64,000 nt of DNA, taken from Rheinheimera tangshanensis. Lineage in GTDB: Bacteria; Pseudomonadota; Gammaproteobacteria; Enterobacterales; Alteromonadaceae. This document shows positions 1 through 8,992 of this stretch, piece by piece; the first letter of the stretch is position 1, and every line of letters starts with the position of its first letter. The notes below the pieces were generated by a model, which saw nothing but the letters and a program-made list of their open reading frames with translations, was not told where the DNA came from and ran no database searches. A program made the translations under genes and the position numbers. The stretch lies in NCBI RefSeq assembly GCF_014645135.1, contig NZ_BMLH01000009.1, positions 99,275 through 163,274 of the forward strand, read 5' to 3'.

Positions 1-45
1 CGCGGTATGGGCTATAAACTGGACGATGAGCAATCTGATGCATAA
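1..45 (+). CDS. C-terminal end of a response regulator (partial)
   Basis: The first 14 codons visible (RGMGYKLDDEQSDA, then TAA) match the end of an OmpR/CusR-type winged-helix response regulator, where an RGxGY motif closes the DNA-recognition wing. The gene is cut by the window start. It overlaps the following histidine-kinase gene by 20 bases, the usual arrangement for a cotranscribed two-component pair. The partner regulator is inferred from this short tail and its position only. Confidence 0.75.
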   Translation, partial: RGMGYKLDDEQSDA

Positions 46-1429
46 CGCTGGCACACGCCCCCTGTCGATCACCGTTCGCGTGGTCCTTTTCGTCACGCTG
101 ACTATTTCGATCTGCCTGTTTTTCGTGCAGCAATTGCTGCTTAGCTCCGTCGAACATCACTTTATCGAACAGGATGCCGACGAGTTAGCCGTGATCCTGC
201 ACGCGGTTGAGCACACGCTGACTACCGCTCAGGACGGCCAGCAACAGCCGGCACAGACGCTGGCCAAAGCGGTATCGGGCCATCACGGTGTTTACTATCA
301 GGTGATGGATAGCCAAAACCGCTTACTGTACCGCAATGCCGACGTTGACTTAAGCCTGCTGGCTGCCAACACCCCGGCCAGCGCCGACTACAATGCCAAA
401 ACCATCCACCACTGGCAGCTGGACGGCAAAGCCTATCGCGGTGTGTTCAGCCGCCTGACCACGGCAGATCAGCACTATAAGGTAATTGCTGCTATTGATA
501 TCAGTTTTCATACCCATTTCTTGGCGCAGTTACAGCGCAGCCTGGGGCTGATTTTACTCGGCTCTGCACTGCTCACCTTGCTGGCGGCCTGGCTGGCGGT
601 GCATCAGGGGTTGAATCCACTCAGAGGCCTTAGCGAACAAATGCGTGATATTCAAACCAGTAAACTGGATATTCGCTTGTCCCCGGGCGAGGTCCCGACC
701 GAACTGCGCCACATGGTGCAGTCTTTTAATCTGATGTTAGATCGGCTGGAGCAGGGGTTTACCAAGCTGTCGCACTTTAGTGCCGACATTGCCCACGAGC
801 TGCGCACGCCGCTGACCAATATGATCACGCAAACGCAGGTCAGCTTATCGCGCGCGCGCAGCGCCGACGAGTACCAGAATCTGCTGTTCTCCAATCTGGA
901 AGAGCTGGAGCGGCTGAATAAAATGATTAGCGATATGCTGTGGCTGGCCAAAAGTGACAATGGCCTGTTAACACTGCAAAAGCAGCCGCTGGAGCTAAAG
1001 CAGGAAGTGGCCGCAATTTTCAACTTTTTCGAAGCCTGGGCGGCAGAAAGTCAGGTTGGCCTTAGCTATCACGGTGCCAATATTATTGTGCAGGCAGATC
1101 GCACCTTGCTGCGCCACGCCCTGACCAATTTATTATCCAATGCGCTTAGGTATACCCCGCCCGGCGAAACCATTACCGTCAGCACCACCGCAGCAGCCGA
1201 CAGCACCACCATCACGGTAGAAAACCCGGGCCAGCCGATCCCGCCACAGCATTTGCCGTTTTTATTCGATCGCTTCTATCGTGCTGACGCCTCGCGCCAA
1301 CGCCAGATAGAAGGCTCGGGTTTGGGCCTAGCCATTACCAAAGCCATAGTCGATGCTCATCAGGGCCAGTTAAGCGTCGAATCAGATGCGCGCTCTACCC
1401 GCTTTAGCATCAGGCTTAAACTGGCGTGA
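26..1429 (+). CDS. Heavy-metal sensor histidine kinase, CusS family
   Basis: Inner-membrane sensor kinase of 467 aa, the usual CusS length. There is an N-terminal membrane segment at about residues 17-42, a periplasmic sensing region to about 170, a second membrane segment at about 172-192, and a HAMP linker. The HisKA H-box is HELRTPL with the phospho-acceptor at about His257, followed by an N-box (LTNLLSNALRYTP) and a G-box (GSGLGLAITK). CusS-type kinases sense periplasmic Cu(I)/Ag(I) and phosphorylate CusR to switch on efflux. The ligand here is inferred from family and context. The start overlaps the regulator gene; an alternative ATG lies at 38. The segment is richer in GC than the core genes further right. 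Confidence 0.9.
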   Translation: MSNLMHNAGTRPLSITVRVVLFVTLTISICLFFVQQLLLSSVEHHFIEQDADELAVILHAVEHTLTTAQDGQQQPAQTLAKAVSGHHGVYYQVMDSQNRLLYRNADVDLSLLAANTPASADYNAKTIHHWQLDGKAYRGVFSRLTTADQHYKVIAAIDISFHTHFLAQLQRSLGLILLGSALLTLLAAWLAVHQGLNPLRGLSEQMRDIQTSKLDIRLSPGEVPTELRHMVQSFNLMLDRLEQGFTKLSHFSADIAHELRTPLTNMITQTQVSLSRARSADEYQNLLFSNLEELERLNKMISDMLWLAKSDNGLLTLQKQPLELKQEVAAIFNFFEAWAAESQVGLSYHGANIIVQADRTLLRHALTNLLSNALRYTPPGETITVSTTAAADSTTITVENPGQPIPPQHLPFLFDRFYRADASRQRQIEGSGLGLAITKAIVDAHQGQLSVESDARSTRFSIRLKLA

Positions 1430-1493
1430 CGTCGGTTAAACTCACCGCGGTGCTATGCGGTATTAGCCAAGTAACATCCACAGTCGGGATTGG

Positions 1494-1764
1494 CTATATC
1501 CAAAACAGAATTGATAAGTACTTTGAAAAAGCACAAATTAAGTTTCTTTGGTTACTAGCCCACAGAGCGGTAAGGGATCTTTCGACCTGAATCCAATACT
1601 CGATGTTTCCTTGTTCATTCCGCCAATCCTGTTCAATTGTCCTGACATATTCATACATTGATGCAAATGCAAAACCCTGATTAGGTAGTGGTCCAACAGT
1701 CACTGATTTGATCTAATCTGAACAGCAGCCTCTCGTTTGAGGTAGACCCTATGTTGAATTCCAT
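1494..1764 (-). pseudogene. Small frameshifted ORF, unknown function
   Basis: A well-placed ribosome site (AAAGGAG at about 1772-1778) precedes an ATG at 1764 that opens MEFNIGSTSNERLLF but stops at 1681. In the neighbouring frame, from about 1703 to 1494, an open stretch continues with a protein-like composition (GFAFASMYEYVRTIEQDW). The simplest reading is one small gene broken by a frameshift, lying just inside the transposon end and convergent with the kinase gene. I do not recognise the family. It could also be chance open frames. Confidence 0.3.
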
Positions 1765-1890
1765 ATGTGACAACTCCTTTTTCAATCTTGGCGATGTCTA
1801 GGAAATAAATGGCGAGTCGGTCATCTAAACTGTAACTTAATTACAGTAATGAACACCAAGTTACAACTTAACATTTTAAGCAAAACAGAA

Positions 1891-1995
1891 AGTTCATTTT
1901 ATGTTTAAAAAGCAAGAGTTCATTTTATGGTTTAAAATCACCTAAGCAACTGATATTTAAAGAACATAAGAGTTCACTTTATGGTTAAAACGACA
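1891..1995 (-). repeat. Three TnsB-like binding sites and terminus of a Tn7-like element
   Basis: Three direct copies of a roughly 20-bp site occur at 1891-1910 (AGTTCATTTTATGTTTAAAA), 1917-1937 and 1971-1990 (AGTTCACTTTATGGTTAAAA). The last is followed by CGACA ending at 1995. On the minus strand each reads like AACCATAAAATGAACT, which I recall as closely resembling TnsB sites of Tn7-like elements. The base steps are 26 and 54. The predicted 5-bp target duplication would be TATGT (1996-2000). A weaker oppositely oriented half-match (CATAAAATGA) lies at 2061-2070. Confidence 0.55.
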
Positions 1996-2480
1996 TATGT
2001 CCGGTGACCAAACGGTGACGATGGCGTGACCATTCATGTTTTACCAGCCTTTTCTGACTTCATAAAATGACCTTTGCTCCGAAAGCTCATGCGCCAGTAG
2101 AAGTCACCGTAGAGAGGTAAAATTATGCCTCACATGTTTCATCTTTAGCTCAATGAGCGATTCCCTAAAGTAACACTTTAATCACTGCTTTTCACTGAAA
2201 GCAGACAATCCTGCCAAAACTAAAGCTGAGCTCTCGAAAATTTCGAGACTTCAATACATCGTTAAAACGTAAAAAAGCGCACATTGATTTTTTCTTTTTT
2301 TACTAGTTATAAGCGTTCGGATTATAACGATGTAGCACAAAAAATTAGCTGTCCACTACAATAAACCGAGCAATGACATTTTTATGTAAAAAAACCACCA
2401 TCAATGGAGACTGACAATCAGATAGCTATGTAAGGAACAATTGACTGCAAACGCTCCCCTGAACATCTTCGCTTTCATTT
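1996..2480. other. AT-rich stretch without a supportable gene
   Basis: No open frame here looks like a gene. It contains a short perfect hairpin (TCTCGAAA/TTTCGAGA, about 2232-2248), poly-T and poly-A runs near 2290 and 2390, and the weak TnsB-like half-site at 2061-2070. It separates the transposon end from the copC/czc cluster and was probably the target region of the insertion. Confidence 0.6.
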
Positions 2481-2516
2481 AGAGCCCTCGATGCTCAGTG
2501 GAGTTTCGAGGGCTCT
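2481..2516 (-). terminator. Stem-loop downstream of copC
   Basis: A perfect 11-bp inverted repeat (AGAGCCCTCGA at 2481-2491 and its complement at 2506-2516) lies 9 bases past the copC stop codon at the end of the leftward czc operon. The following T tract is weak, so termination strength is uncertain. Confidence 0.55.
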
Positions 2517-2525
2517 TAAACAACG

Positions 2526-2879
2526 TCATTTCACAATGAAGCCAACTGTATTGGTTATCTCGTGTAAATCCCGACCCTTTACCATATAACTAATCGTATA
2601 TTGGCCTGCCGGTAAACAAGACAGCTGAACACGATGCTCCCAATTCGTAGTGGTCCTTGGCCGAAACCCGACGTCAATAAGTGTCCCTTTCGCATCAGAG
2701 AGCATGAACTGCTTGAGCTTATGCTTTTGCGTGAATCGGACATAGAACGTATCTGGGCATGTTGGAAACACGTCGCCATCAGCAGGAGAGACTTTCCGGG
2801 TGATGGGGTGCGCTTCGGCCATGTTTGGCCACAACACTAAAGCCGTGGTAACTATCAACAGCAGTTTGATAAGACGCAT
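2526..2879 (-). CDS. copC: Periplasmic copper-binding protein, CopC/PcoC-like
   Basis: 117 aa: an N-terminal signal peptide (about residues 1-23, ending MAEA before HP) and one CopC-type beta-sandwich domain. The mature protein starts with His, the copper ligand of CopC proteins at this place, followed by the characteristic SPADG segment. CopC proteins bind copper in the periplasm and pass it to CopD or an oxidase; no copD is in the window. AGGAGG precedes the ATG by about 5 bases. It is the last gene of the leftward czc cluster but is separated from czcA by a hairpin, so it may be expressed at a lower level or from its own promoter. Confidence 0.85.
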   Translation of the reverse strand: MRLIKLLLIVTTALVLWPNMAEAHPITRKVSPADGDVFPTCPDTFYVRFTQKHKLKQFMLSDAKGTLIDVGFRPRTTTNWEHRVQLSCLPAGQYTISYMVKGRDLHEITNTVGFIVK

Positions 2880-2899
2880 ACATCCTCCTTTGAGGATAA

Positions 2900-2920
2900 A
2901 ACGCAGCTTTCGCTGCGTTC
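2900..2920 (-). terminator. Hairpin with T run between czcA and copC
   Basis: In the direction of transcription the sequence is ACGCAGC-GAAA-GCTGCGT followed by TTTT. It is a compact 7-bp stem with a GNRA-type loop located after the czcA stop and before the copC ribosome site. It is likely an intrinsic terminator or attenuator that lowers readthrough into copC. Confidence 0.55.
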
Positions 2921-2926
2921 ATTAGG

Positions 2927-5900
2927 TTATTTGTTTGACCGGATAAGCCGGCACAACGCGGGCAATACCACCAGGGTTAGCAAGGTTGACGAAATAATGC
3001 CGCCAATCACCACTGTTGCCAGTGGCCGCTGAATTTCCGCGCCGGTCCCGGTGTTAAATGCCATGGGCACAAAACCAAGACTTGCCACCAACGCCGTCAT
3101 CAGTACCGGTCTTAAACGGGATAAAGCGCCATTTTCAATCGCCTGACGCCATCGCTGACCTTCTTCCTGCAATTGCTTAACAAAGCTCACCAGCACGATG
3201 CCGTTCAGCACAGCGATCCCTGATAGCGCAATAAAGCCAACAGCCGCAGAAATAGACATCGGCATGTCACGCAGCACTAAGGCAAAAACACCACCGGTCA
3301 GTGCCAGTGGCACACCACTGAACACCACCAATGAATCCCGCCAGGAATTTAACGCGCTATAGAGCAAGGCGAATATCAACAGCAGCGTCAACGGCACAAC
3401 AATGGATAGTCGTTCCGATGCAGACTGCAGTTGCTTGAAGGTGCCGCCATAATCCACCCAATAGCCATCAGGCAGGGCAACATCGGCCATCACCTTTTGC
3501 ACATCCTGGATAAAACTGCTGATATCCCGGCCATCAACGTTGGCGGTGACCACCACATTACGTTTGCCACTTTCCCGGTTGATTTGGTTGGGACCCACAA
3601 TTTCATTGATGCGGGCAATTTCACCGAGTGGTACATAACGCAGCTCTGCTGAATCATCGACCGGCAAGGCCACGGGGATTTGCGCCAGTGCCGATGGATC
3701 TTCCCGCAGTGACTCCGGTAAGCGCATCAATAACTTAAAGCGCCTGTCGCCTTCATACATCAAGCCCAGTTCCCGACCGCCAATGGCAGTTTGGATCACC
3801 TGCTGCATCATCGCGACATCCATCCCCACCAATGCCAGGTGGTCGCGCTCCGGCTCAATCGAAATCATTGGTAGCCCGTCGGCTTGCTCCATCCGGGTAT
3901 CCACAGCTCCCGGCACGTCAGCCAACACAGCAGCTACTTTCGCGCCGACGGCATTCAGTGCATCCAGATCATCACCGTAAATCCGAATAGCTACATCCGC
4001 TCTGACACCCGCAATCAACTCGTTAAAGCGCATCTCGATCGGCTGCGTGAACTCGTAATTGTTGCCGGGGACTTTTTCCACGATAGCCCTAATACGCCGC
4101 TCTACATCTGCTTTCGTATCCGAAGGCTCTGGCCACTGGCTGCGCTCTTTGAGCATGATGAAGGTATCTGCGACATTCGGTGGCATCGGGTCGGTTGCTA
4201 TCTCCGGAGTGCCAATTTTTGAGAAGACCCGTTCCACTTCAGGCACCTGTGCAATTTTAGCTTCCAGCGCCAATTGCATCTGAACGGATTGCGCAAGGCC
4301 GGTGCCGGGAATACGCATGGCATGCATCGCAATATCCCCTTCATCGAGCTGAGGTAAAAACTCGCTGCCCATTCTGGATGCCTGCCACACAGAGCTGCCG
4401 ACTAACAACAGGGCAGCAATAGCGACAAGCAAAGGTTGGCCAAGGGCAAATTTCAGCATCGGATGGTACGTGCGACGGACTGATGCCATCAGACGGTTTT
4501 CTTTCTCAGAGATAGGACCACTGACAAACAACCCAATGGCCGCTGGCACAAAGGTCAGGGCCAGGATCATGGCGCCCAATAATGCAGCAATCACCGTGAA
4601 AGCCATCGGCTCGAACATTTTGCCCTCGACCCCACTGAGCGCAAAAATCGGCAGATATACCAGCATGATGATAAAGACACCAAACATTGCAGGCGTGATC
4701 ACCTCTTTTGTGGCGTGATAGACAATCTCCAGCCGTTCAGACAGCGTCAGCAACCGGCCATGATGGTGCTGAGCCATGCCTAAGCGGCGCAGACAGTTTT
4801 CAACCACGATCACCGCACCATCGACAATCAGGCCAAAGTCAATCGCGCCAAGGCTCATCAGATTGCCGCTCATTTTATTGGCTGCCATGCCGGAGATAGC
4901 AAACAGCATACTCAACGGGATCACCAGGGCCGTGATAATGGCGGCGCGGATGTTACCCAAAAATAGAAACAGCACGACAATCACCAGCACCGCGCCTTCA
5001 AACAGATTTCGTTTCACTGTATCAATGGTTTTATCAACCAACACTTCCCGGTTGTAGCTGATTTCCGTTTGCACGCCTTTGGGTAACCGCTGATTAATAT
5101 CTGCAAGCTTCAGGGCAACATCCTGTGACACGGTTCGGCTGTTTTGGCCAAGCAACATCATCACAGTGCCAAGGACCACTTCCTGTCCGTCCTGCGTCGC
5201 AGCACCGGTGCGAAGCTGTTTGCCGATAGCCACCTGCGCGACGTCTTTGACCCGGACCGGGGCATCATCGCGTTTTGTCACGACCAGCTCTTCAATCTCG
5301 GTAATTGACTTCAGCTGACCTGGTGAGCGGATCAACCATTGTTCCCCATTGCGTTCAATGTAGCCTGCACCGATATTGGCATTGTTGCGCTCTAAGGCAT
5401 CGGCAAGATCATCCAGCGTCAGCTTAAACGCCAGCAATTTGACCAGATCAGGGGCAACCTGATATTCGCGGACAAAACCACCAATGGTATTGATTTCCGT
5501 CACGCCTTTGACTTTCAGCAACTGGGGTTTGATCACCCAATCCTGAATGGTCCGCAGATCTTCAGCGGTATAAGGCTTGCCATCTGCGTTCAGTGCCTCG
5601 CCGGTGGCTTTGACGGTATAGGAAAAAATCTCGCCAAGCCCCGAGACAATAGGCCCCATTTCCGGCTCAATGCCTGGTGGAATATCCTGACGGGCCATCT
5701 GTAACCGCTCTGCCACTTGCTGTCTGGCCCAATAAATATCGGTGCCTTCTTCAAAGACGACGGTCACCTGAGACAAACCATAGCGGGATAATGAGCGGGT
5801 GTACTCCAGCTGTGGCAGACCCGCCATCGCGGTTTCGACCGGATAGGTGATGCGCTGCTCAGATTCAAGCGGGGAATAACCAGGCGCAGCCGTATTGATT

Positions 5901-6043
5901 TGGATCTGCACATTGGTAATGTCGGGAACCGCATCAACCGGCAGTCGTAATGTCTGCCAGACGCCCACGCCGAGGATCAGCAGTCCGAAGACCATCATCA
6001 TCCACGGGCGACTGAGCGATAGTCGCAATATATTCTGGATCAT
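2927..6043 (-). CDS. czcA: Heavy-metal efflux RND transporter, CzcA family
   Basis: Inner-membrane pump of a tripartite Czc-type system, 1038 aa (family about 1040-1070). The twelve-helix RND fold is apparent, with two large periplasmic loops and hydrophobic blocks at the N terminus, at about 335-530 and at about 860-1030. The fourth membrane segment carries DFGLIVDGAVIVVEN, with Asp402, Asp408 and Glu415 at the proton-relay positions known from CzcA. This DFGxxxDGA type marks divalent-cation exporters (Zn, Co, Cd, Ni), not the CusA copper/silver type. It lies 9 bases downstream of czcB. The exact metal cannot be read from the sequence. Confidence 0.93.
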   Translation of the reverse strand: MIQNILRLSLSRPWMMMVFGLLILGVGVWQTLRLPVDAVPDITNVQIQINTAAPGYSPLESEQRITYPVETAMAGLPQLEYTRSLSRYGLSQVTVVFEEGTDIYWARQQVAERLQMARQDIPPGIEPEMGPIVSGLGEIFSYTVKATGEALNADGKPYTAEDLRTIQDWVIKPQLLKVKGVTEINTIGGFVREYQVAPDLVKLLAFKLTLDDLADALERNNANIGAGYIERNGEQWLIRSPGQLKSITEIEELVVTKRDDAPVRVKDVAQVAIGKQLRTGAATQDGQEVVLGTVMMLLGQNSRTVSQDVALKLADINQRLPKGVQTEISYNREVLVDKTIDTVKRNLFEGAVLVIVVLFLFLGNIRAAIITALVIPLSMLFAISGMAANKMSGNLMSLGAIDFGLIVDGAVIVVENCLRRLGMAQHHHGRLLTLSERLEIVYHATKEVITPAMFGVFIIMLVYLPIFALSGVEGKMFEPMAFTVIAALLGAMILALTFVPAAIGLFVSGPISEKENRLMASVRRTYHPMLKFALGQPLLVAIAALLLVGSSVWQASRMGSEFLPQLDEGDIAMHAMRIPGTGLAQSVQMQLALEAKIAQVPEVERVFSKIGTPEIATDPMPPNVADTFIMLKERSQWPEPSDTKADVERRIRAIVEKVPGNNYEFTQPIEMRFNELIAGVRADVAIRIYGDDLDALNAVGAKVAAVLADVPGAVDTRMEQADGLPMISIEPERDHLALVGMDVAMMQQVIQTAIGGRELGLMYEGDRRFKLLMRLPESLREDPSALAQIPVALPVDDSAELRYVPLGEIARINEIVGPNQINRESGKRNVVVTANVDGRDISSFIQDVQKVMADVALPDGYWVDYGGTFKQLQSASERLSIVVPLTLLLIFALLYSALNSWRDSLVVFSGVPLALTGGVFALVLRDMPMSISAAVGFIALSGIAVLNGIVLVSFVKQLQEEGQRWRQAIENGALSRLRPVLMTALVASLGFVPMAFNTGTGAEIQRPLATVVIGGIISSTLLTLVVLPALCRLIRSNK

Positions 6044-6052
6044 GGCTGGCTC

Positions 6053-7297
6053 CTAGTGTTCATGGCTGGCGCCAGACTTCAGGATGTCGGCTTTGATTAA
6101 AAAACTATTCTGGGTGACCACCTCAACGTGTTCTTCCAGACCTGACAACACCTCGATAAAGCTATCGTCACTGGCACCAAATTCCGGCATTCGCACTTCA
6201 TAAATATCGCCTACCCGGATGAACACAACGGTCTCACCGTTAAATTCCTGCAGGGCTGATTTCTTCACGATTTGGCGCGCTTCCACCGAGGCCACTTCCA
6301 CATCGGCTTTCACGTGCATACCCGGACGCCAGTACCCGTTGTCATTACGCACAACGGCACGGGCTCTGGCGATATGGCCACCGGTCATTTGTGGCGCAAT
6401 ATATTCAATCTGGCTGGACGTTTGCTCTTCGCCATGAACATCACGCACGACCACCGGATTGCCCCGCGCCATTTTGGCGGTATCCCCCGGAAAGGCCGAC
6501 ATTTCGACATACACGGTGGATAAATCACTGATCTCCACTAACGCCTGGTCCGATACCTTTTCTCCGGGATTCACAAACCGGTTAGTAACTTCACCGTCCG
6601 ACAACGCCTTAATGCTGTAATTTTTTAATGTCGCTGCGTTTTGTACCGTGGCCACAACCTGACCCGCTTTGACCTTGTCGCCAATCCGCACCGCCACACT
6701 TTGCACGACGCCCGGATAGACCGCACTGAGCCTGCTTTGCTGCTCTGGGATCACCGATACCACACCAAACAAATGCGCCTGAGTGCGAATACGACCTGAA
6801 GTCACAGGCTCGCTGATTAAACCGGACTCTTTTGCCACATCCGCTTCAAGTTCGGTGCGTCCCTCGTAGGACTCAAAGTGCCAGGTATGATTTTGACCTT
6901 TGGCACTGAGTGCAACTTCCACTTCAAATGAATGCGGCTCTGCGACCGGCTCCTGACTGACCAGCATGTCACCACGTGGGCGCAAAGTCAGCACATCCCG
7001 ACGACCTCCCAGACGCTCCAGTGTCAGTCCGGCCTGATAAGTCCCGGGGGCCAGAGGCTCTCCATTATCAGATGCAAATAAACGAAACTCTGGTTTGCCG
7101 CCGTTTTCACTGAGCACAACTTCCAGTGTCAGCGAGCCTTTTTCCAGTAAATGCCCGCCATTGGGGCCTTTTCTCTCTTCGGTTTGTGCGTCTTCGTCAG
7201 CATGGTCATGCTCTTCGCTGGCTTGTAACGGGCCACAAAACCCTGTGAATGCCGTTAGCAGTAAAGCCGTTGATATAAAACGGATGTAATTCATCAT
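6053..7297 (-). CDS. czcB: Membrane-fusion subunit of the Czc-type efflux pump
   Basis: Periplasmic adaptor of 414 aa linking CzcA to the outer-membrane channel. It starts with a signal peptide (to about residue 26), then a His/Asp/Glu-rich metal-binding stretch (EEHDHADEDAQTEE). A CzcB-specific N-terminal beta domain, a biotinyl-lipoyl-like hairpin domain (about 185-240) and beta-barrel domains follow. The C terminus again ends in His (ASHEH). Such His clusters in CzcB proteins bind zinc and deliver it to the pump. The gene lies between czcC (4-base gap) and czcA. Confidence 0.92.
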   Translation of the reverse strand: MMNYIRFISTALLLTAFTGFCGPLQASEEHDHADEDAQTEERKGPNGGHLLEKGSLTLEVVLSENGGKPEFRLFASDNGEPLAPGTYQAGLTLERLGGRRDVLTLRPRGDMLVSQEPVAEPHSFEVEVALSAKGQNHTWHFESYEGRTELEADVAKESGLISEPVTSGRIRTQAHLFGVVSVIPEQQSRLSAVYPGVVQSVAVRIGDKVKAGQVVATVQNAATLKNYSIKALSDGEVTNRFVNPGEKVSDQALVEISDLSTVYVEMSAFPGDTAKMARGNPVVVRDVHGEEQTSSQIEYIAPQMTGGHIARARAVVRNDNGYWRPGMHVKADVEVASVEARQIVKKSALQEFNGETVVFIRVGDIYEVRMPEFGASDDSFIEVLSGLEEHVEVVTQNSFLIKADILKSGASHEH

Positions 7298-7301
7298 ATT
7301 G

Positions 7302-8579
7302 TTATTCCTTCATGCGGGATGGTAATGCAGCAGGTCCGTTGACCACTAAAGGCATTCCCACCAGACGTTCGAGTTCGACTAACTGACGGTGAAACTGGGC
7401 CTGAGCGTCAATCATGTTGCGTTTGGCGCTTAGCAAATCTTCATGGGCAGAGAGCAAATCCGTCATATCAAAGATGCCGGTCTCATACCCTTTAAGTGTG
7501 CTTTGCACGACCGACTCCGCCGCCGGAAGAATGGCCTGTTGCTGATCATGGATTTGCTCTGAAAGCAGGGTTAATTGCTGATATAACCGGCCCGTAGAGA
7601 GCTGCAATTGCTGACGACTGAGCTTTAACTGATGCGCTGAACGCTCTGAAGTCACCCTCGCTGCTTCAATCTCACCGGCATTGGGGTTTGAAAGTGCCAG
7701 AGGCATGCTGACACTGAGCACAAACGCATTCTCATTCAGCTGCTCGTTACGGCGCACCCCAGCCCCGACTGTAAGGTCGGTTTGGCCATTGGCGATCGCC
7801 AGGTTTTGCAGCGTGCCCGCCAAACGCTCCTGTGTCAGATAGAACCCAAGTTGTGGCGAGCTATCAAGCGCTGCCAGCATCTCATTGAGCGATGGCAGCA
7901 TCGGCAACACCGCCAACTGCCCCTGCACCGTATCGAAATCCGGTTCATTGGACCAATTGGCGGCTAACTGGCGTACTGCAACCTGCAGTTCGGCTTTGAG
8001 CGCTTTTAAATCCATCTGGCTTTTGAGCACCCGACTTTTCAGCCGCAATACATCCGCGTCAGTGACTAGTCCTGCCCGTGACCGCTCTGTCGCGACCTGC
8101 AGTGCGTTTTGCTCCATCACCAGGCGTTCAGCGGTCCAGCTGCGCACCGTCTGCAATTCCAACACATCCAGATAGTCGGTCATGGTTTTGGCCAGAACAT
8201 CCACCCGGTCGAGTTCGTATTGGGCCTGTGTCAGTGCTTTCCCTGCACTTGCGCTCTCCAGACGGCGCTGACGCTTGTCGCCAAGTTCAATGAGCTGACT
8301 CAGTGTCAGCGTAAGCTCTGCGCTTTTAACGCCGCTGAGGCTGCCATTTCCAAGGACGTTCTCCACAGAAACACCAAGCTCAGGGTTTGGTTTAAGACCA
8401 GCTTGTAGGGTTTTAGCTTCATCAATCCGAAGCTGATAAGGATAAAGTTGCAGTTGTGGACTGCTCGTTAAAGTTCTTTCTAACGCTGTAGTGATCGCAA
8501 GCTCTTGCGCCGTCACCGAAAAAGATGCGACACACAGCAATGCCAAGGCAACAGCGCCTTTGCAATAAGGGCGGGACAT
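7302..8579 (-). CDS. czcC: Outer-membrane channel of the Czc-type efflux pump
   Basis: TolC-family outer-membrane factor, 425 aa. It has a signal peptide (about residues 1-24, ending VTAQE) and two OEP repeats rich in coiled-coil helices. The composition (many Gln, Leu, Ala, regular heptads) is typical of CzcC. It forms the exit duct for ions collected by CzcA/CzcB. It is the first of the three czc structural genes and lies 51 bases after the small His-rich gene, so it is probably cotranscribed from the upstream MerR-controlled promoter. Confidence 0.9.
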   Translation of the reverse strand: MSRPYCKGAVALALLCVASFSVTAQELAITTALERTLTSSPQLQLYPYQLRIDEAKTLQAGLKPNPELGVSVENVLGNGSLSGVKSAELTLTLSQLIELGDKRQRRLESASAGKALTQAQYELDRVDVLAKTMTDYLDVLELQTVRSWTAERLVMEQNALQVATERSRAGLVTDADVLRLKSRVLKSQMDLKALKAELQVAVRQLAANWSNEPDFDTVQGQLAVLPMLPSLNEMLAALDSSPQLGFYLTQERLAGTLQNLAIANGQTDLTVGAGVRRNEQLNENAFVLSVSMPLALSNPNAGEIEAARVTSERSAHQLKLSRQQLQLSTGRLYQQLTLLSEQIHDQQQAILPAAESVVQSTLKGYETGIFDMTDLLSAHEDLLSAKRNMIDAQAQFHRQLVELERLVGMPLVVNGPAALPSRMKE

Positions 8580-8630
8580 AGAAATTCTCCGTCAAATGTA
8601 AAATCACGTTGTTAACTAAAAACGATGATC

Positions 8631-8978
8631 TCAGGCATTTGGCGGGGGCACAGCAGGAGCGTACGTCATGCTGAAGACTTCAGCATGGGAAAACGGGACG
8701 ATGGTCTGAACAACGGACTCTGCCGATGCGCTTGTCATATAAGCGACAAAACACAGCACATGTGCATGGACCTCATGTGGGTCGTCCATATCATTGACGG
8801 CCTCATTGGCGTGCATCATTTGATGTTCATTGTGTTGGTGCGCAGCATTATCCCCGAAAGAAATCAGATTATGATGTTCTGTAGGCAAATGCACGACGAT
8901 GCTGTCACAGGCTACAAAAGCATGATTAAGCATAATCGTGAGCATAAACCACAATATCCATCGGGAATAGTGAGACAC
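8631..8978 (-). CDS. Small exported His/Met-rich protein, CzcI-like
   Basis: 115 aa from a GTG start with a good ribosome site (AAGGA). An N-terminal hydrophobic signal (WILWFMLTIMLNHAFVAC) is followed by a polar middle with many His and Met (EHHNL, HQHNEHQMMHAN, DPHEVHAH) and a proline-rich end (PAVPPPNA). Small periplasmic proteins of this size and layout (CzcI group) sit just ahead of czcCBA in several bacteria and affect metal regulation. The similarity here is in layout rather than a clear motif, so the CzcI assignment is an inference. It begins 14 bases after the CDF gene. Confidence 0.6.
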   Translation of the reverse strand: MSHYSRWILWFMLTIMLNHAFVACDSIVVHLPTEHHNLISFGDNAAHQHNEHQMMHANEAVNDMDDPHEVHAHVLCFVAYMTSASAESVVQTIVPFSHAEVFSMTYAPAVPPPNA

Positions 8979-8992
8979 AACAATCCTTTATG

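Larger units (their letters stand above)
1..1995. mobile_element. End segment of a Tn7-like transposon carrying a metal-sensing two-component system
   Basis: The segment left of 1995 ends in ...AAAACGACA. Read inward on the minus strand this is TGTCGTTTTAACCATAAAG, that is, a TGT terminus followed by a TnsB-type binding site. Two further copies of the site lie inside (see 1891-1990). Tn7 family elements have TGT/ACA termini and several TnsB sites per end, and copper/silver islands in enterobacteria are known to ride on Tn7-like elements, which fits the cusRS-like cargo. No transposase gene is in the window, so the element body must extend leftward. The sites are spaced rather than overlapping, as in the cargo-side (left) end of Tn7. 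The boundary is inferred from sequence patterns only. Confidence 0.55.
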
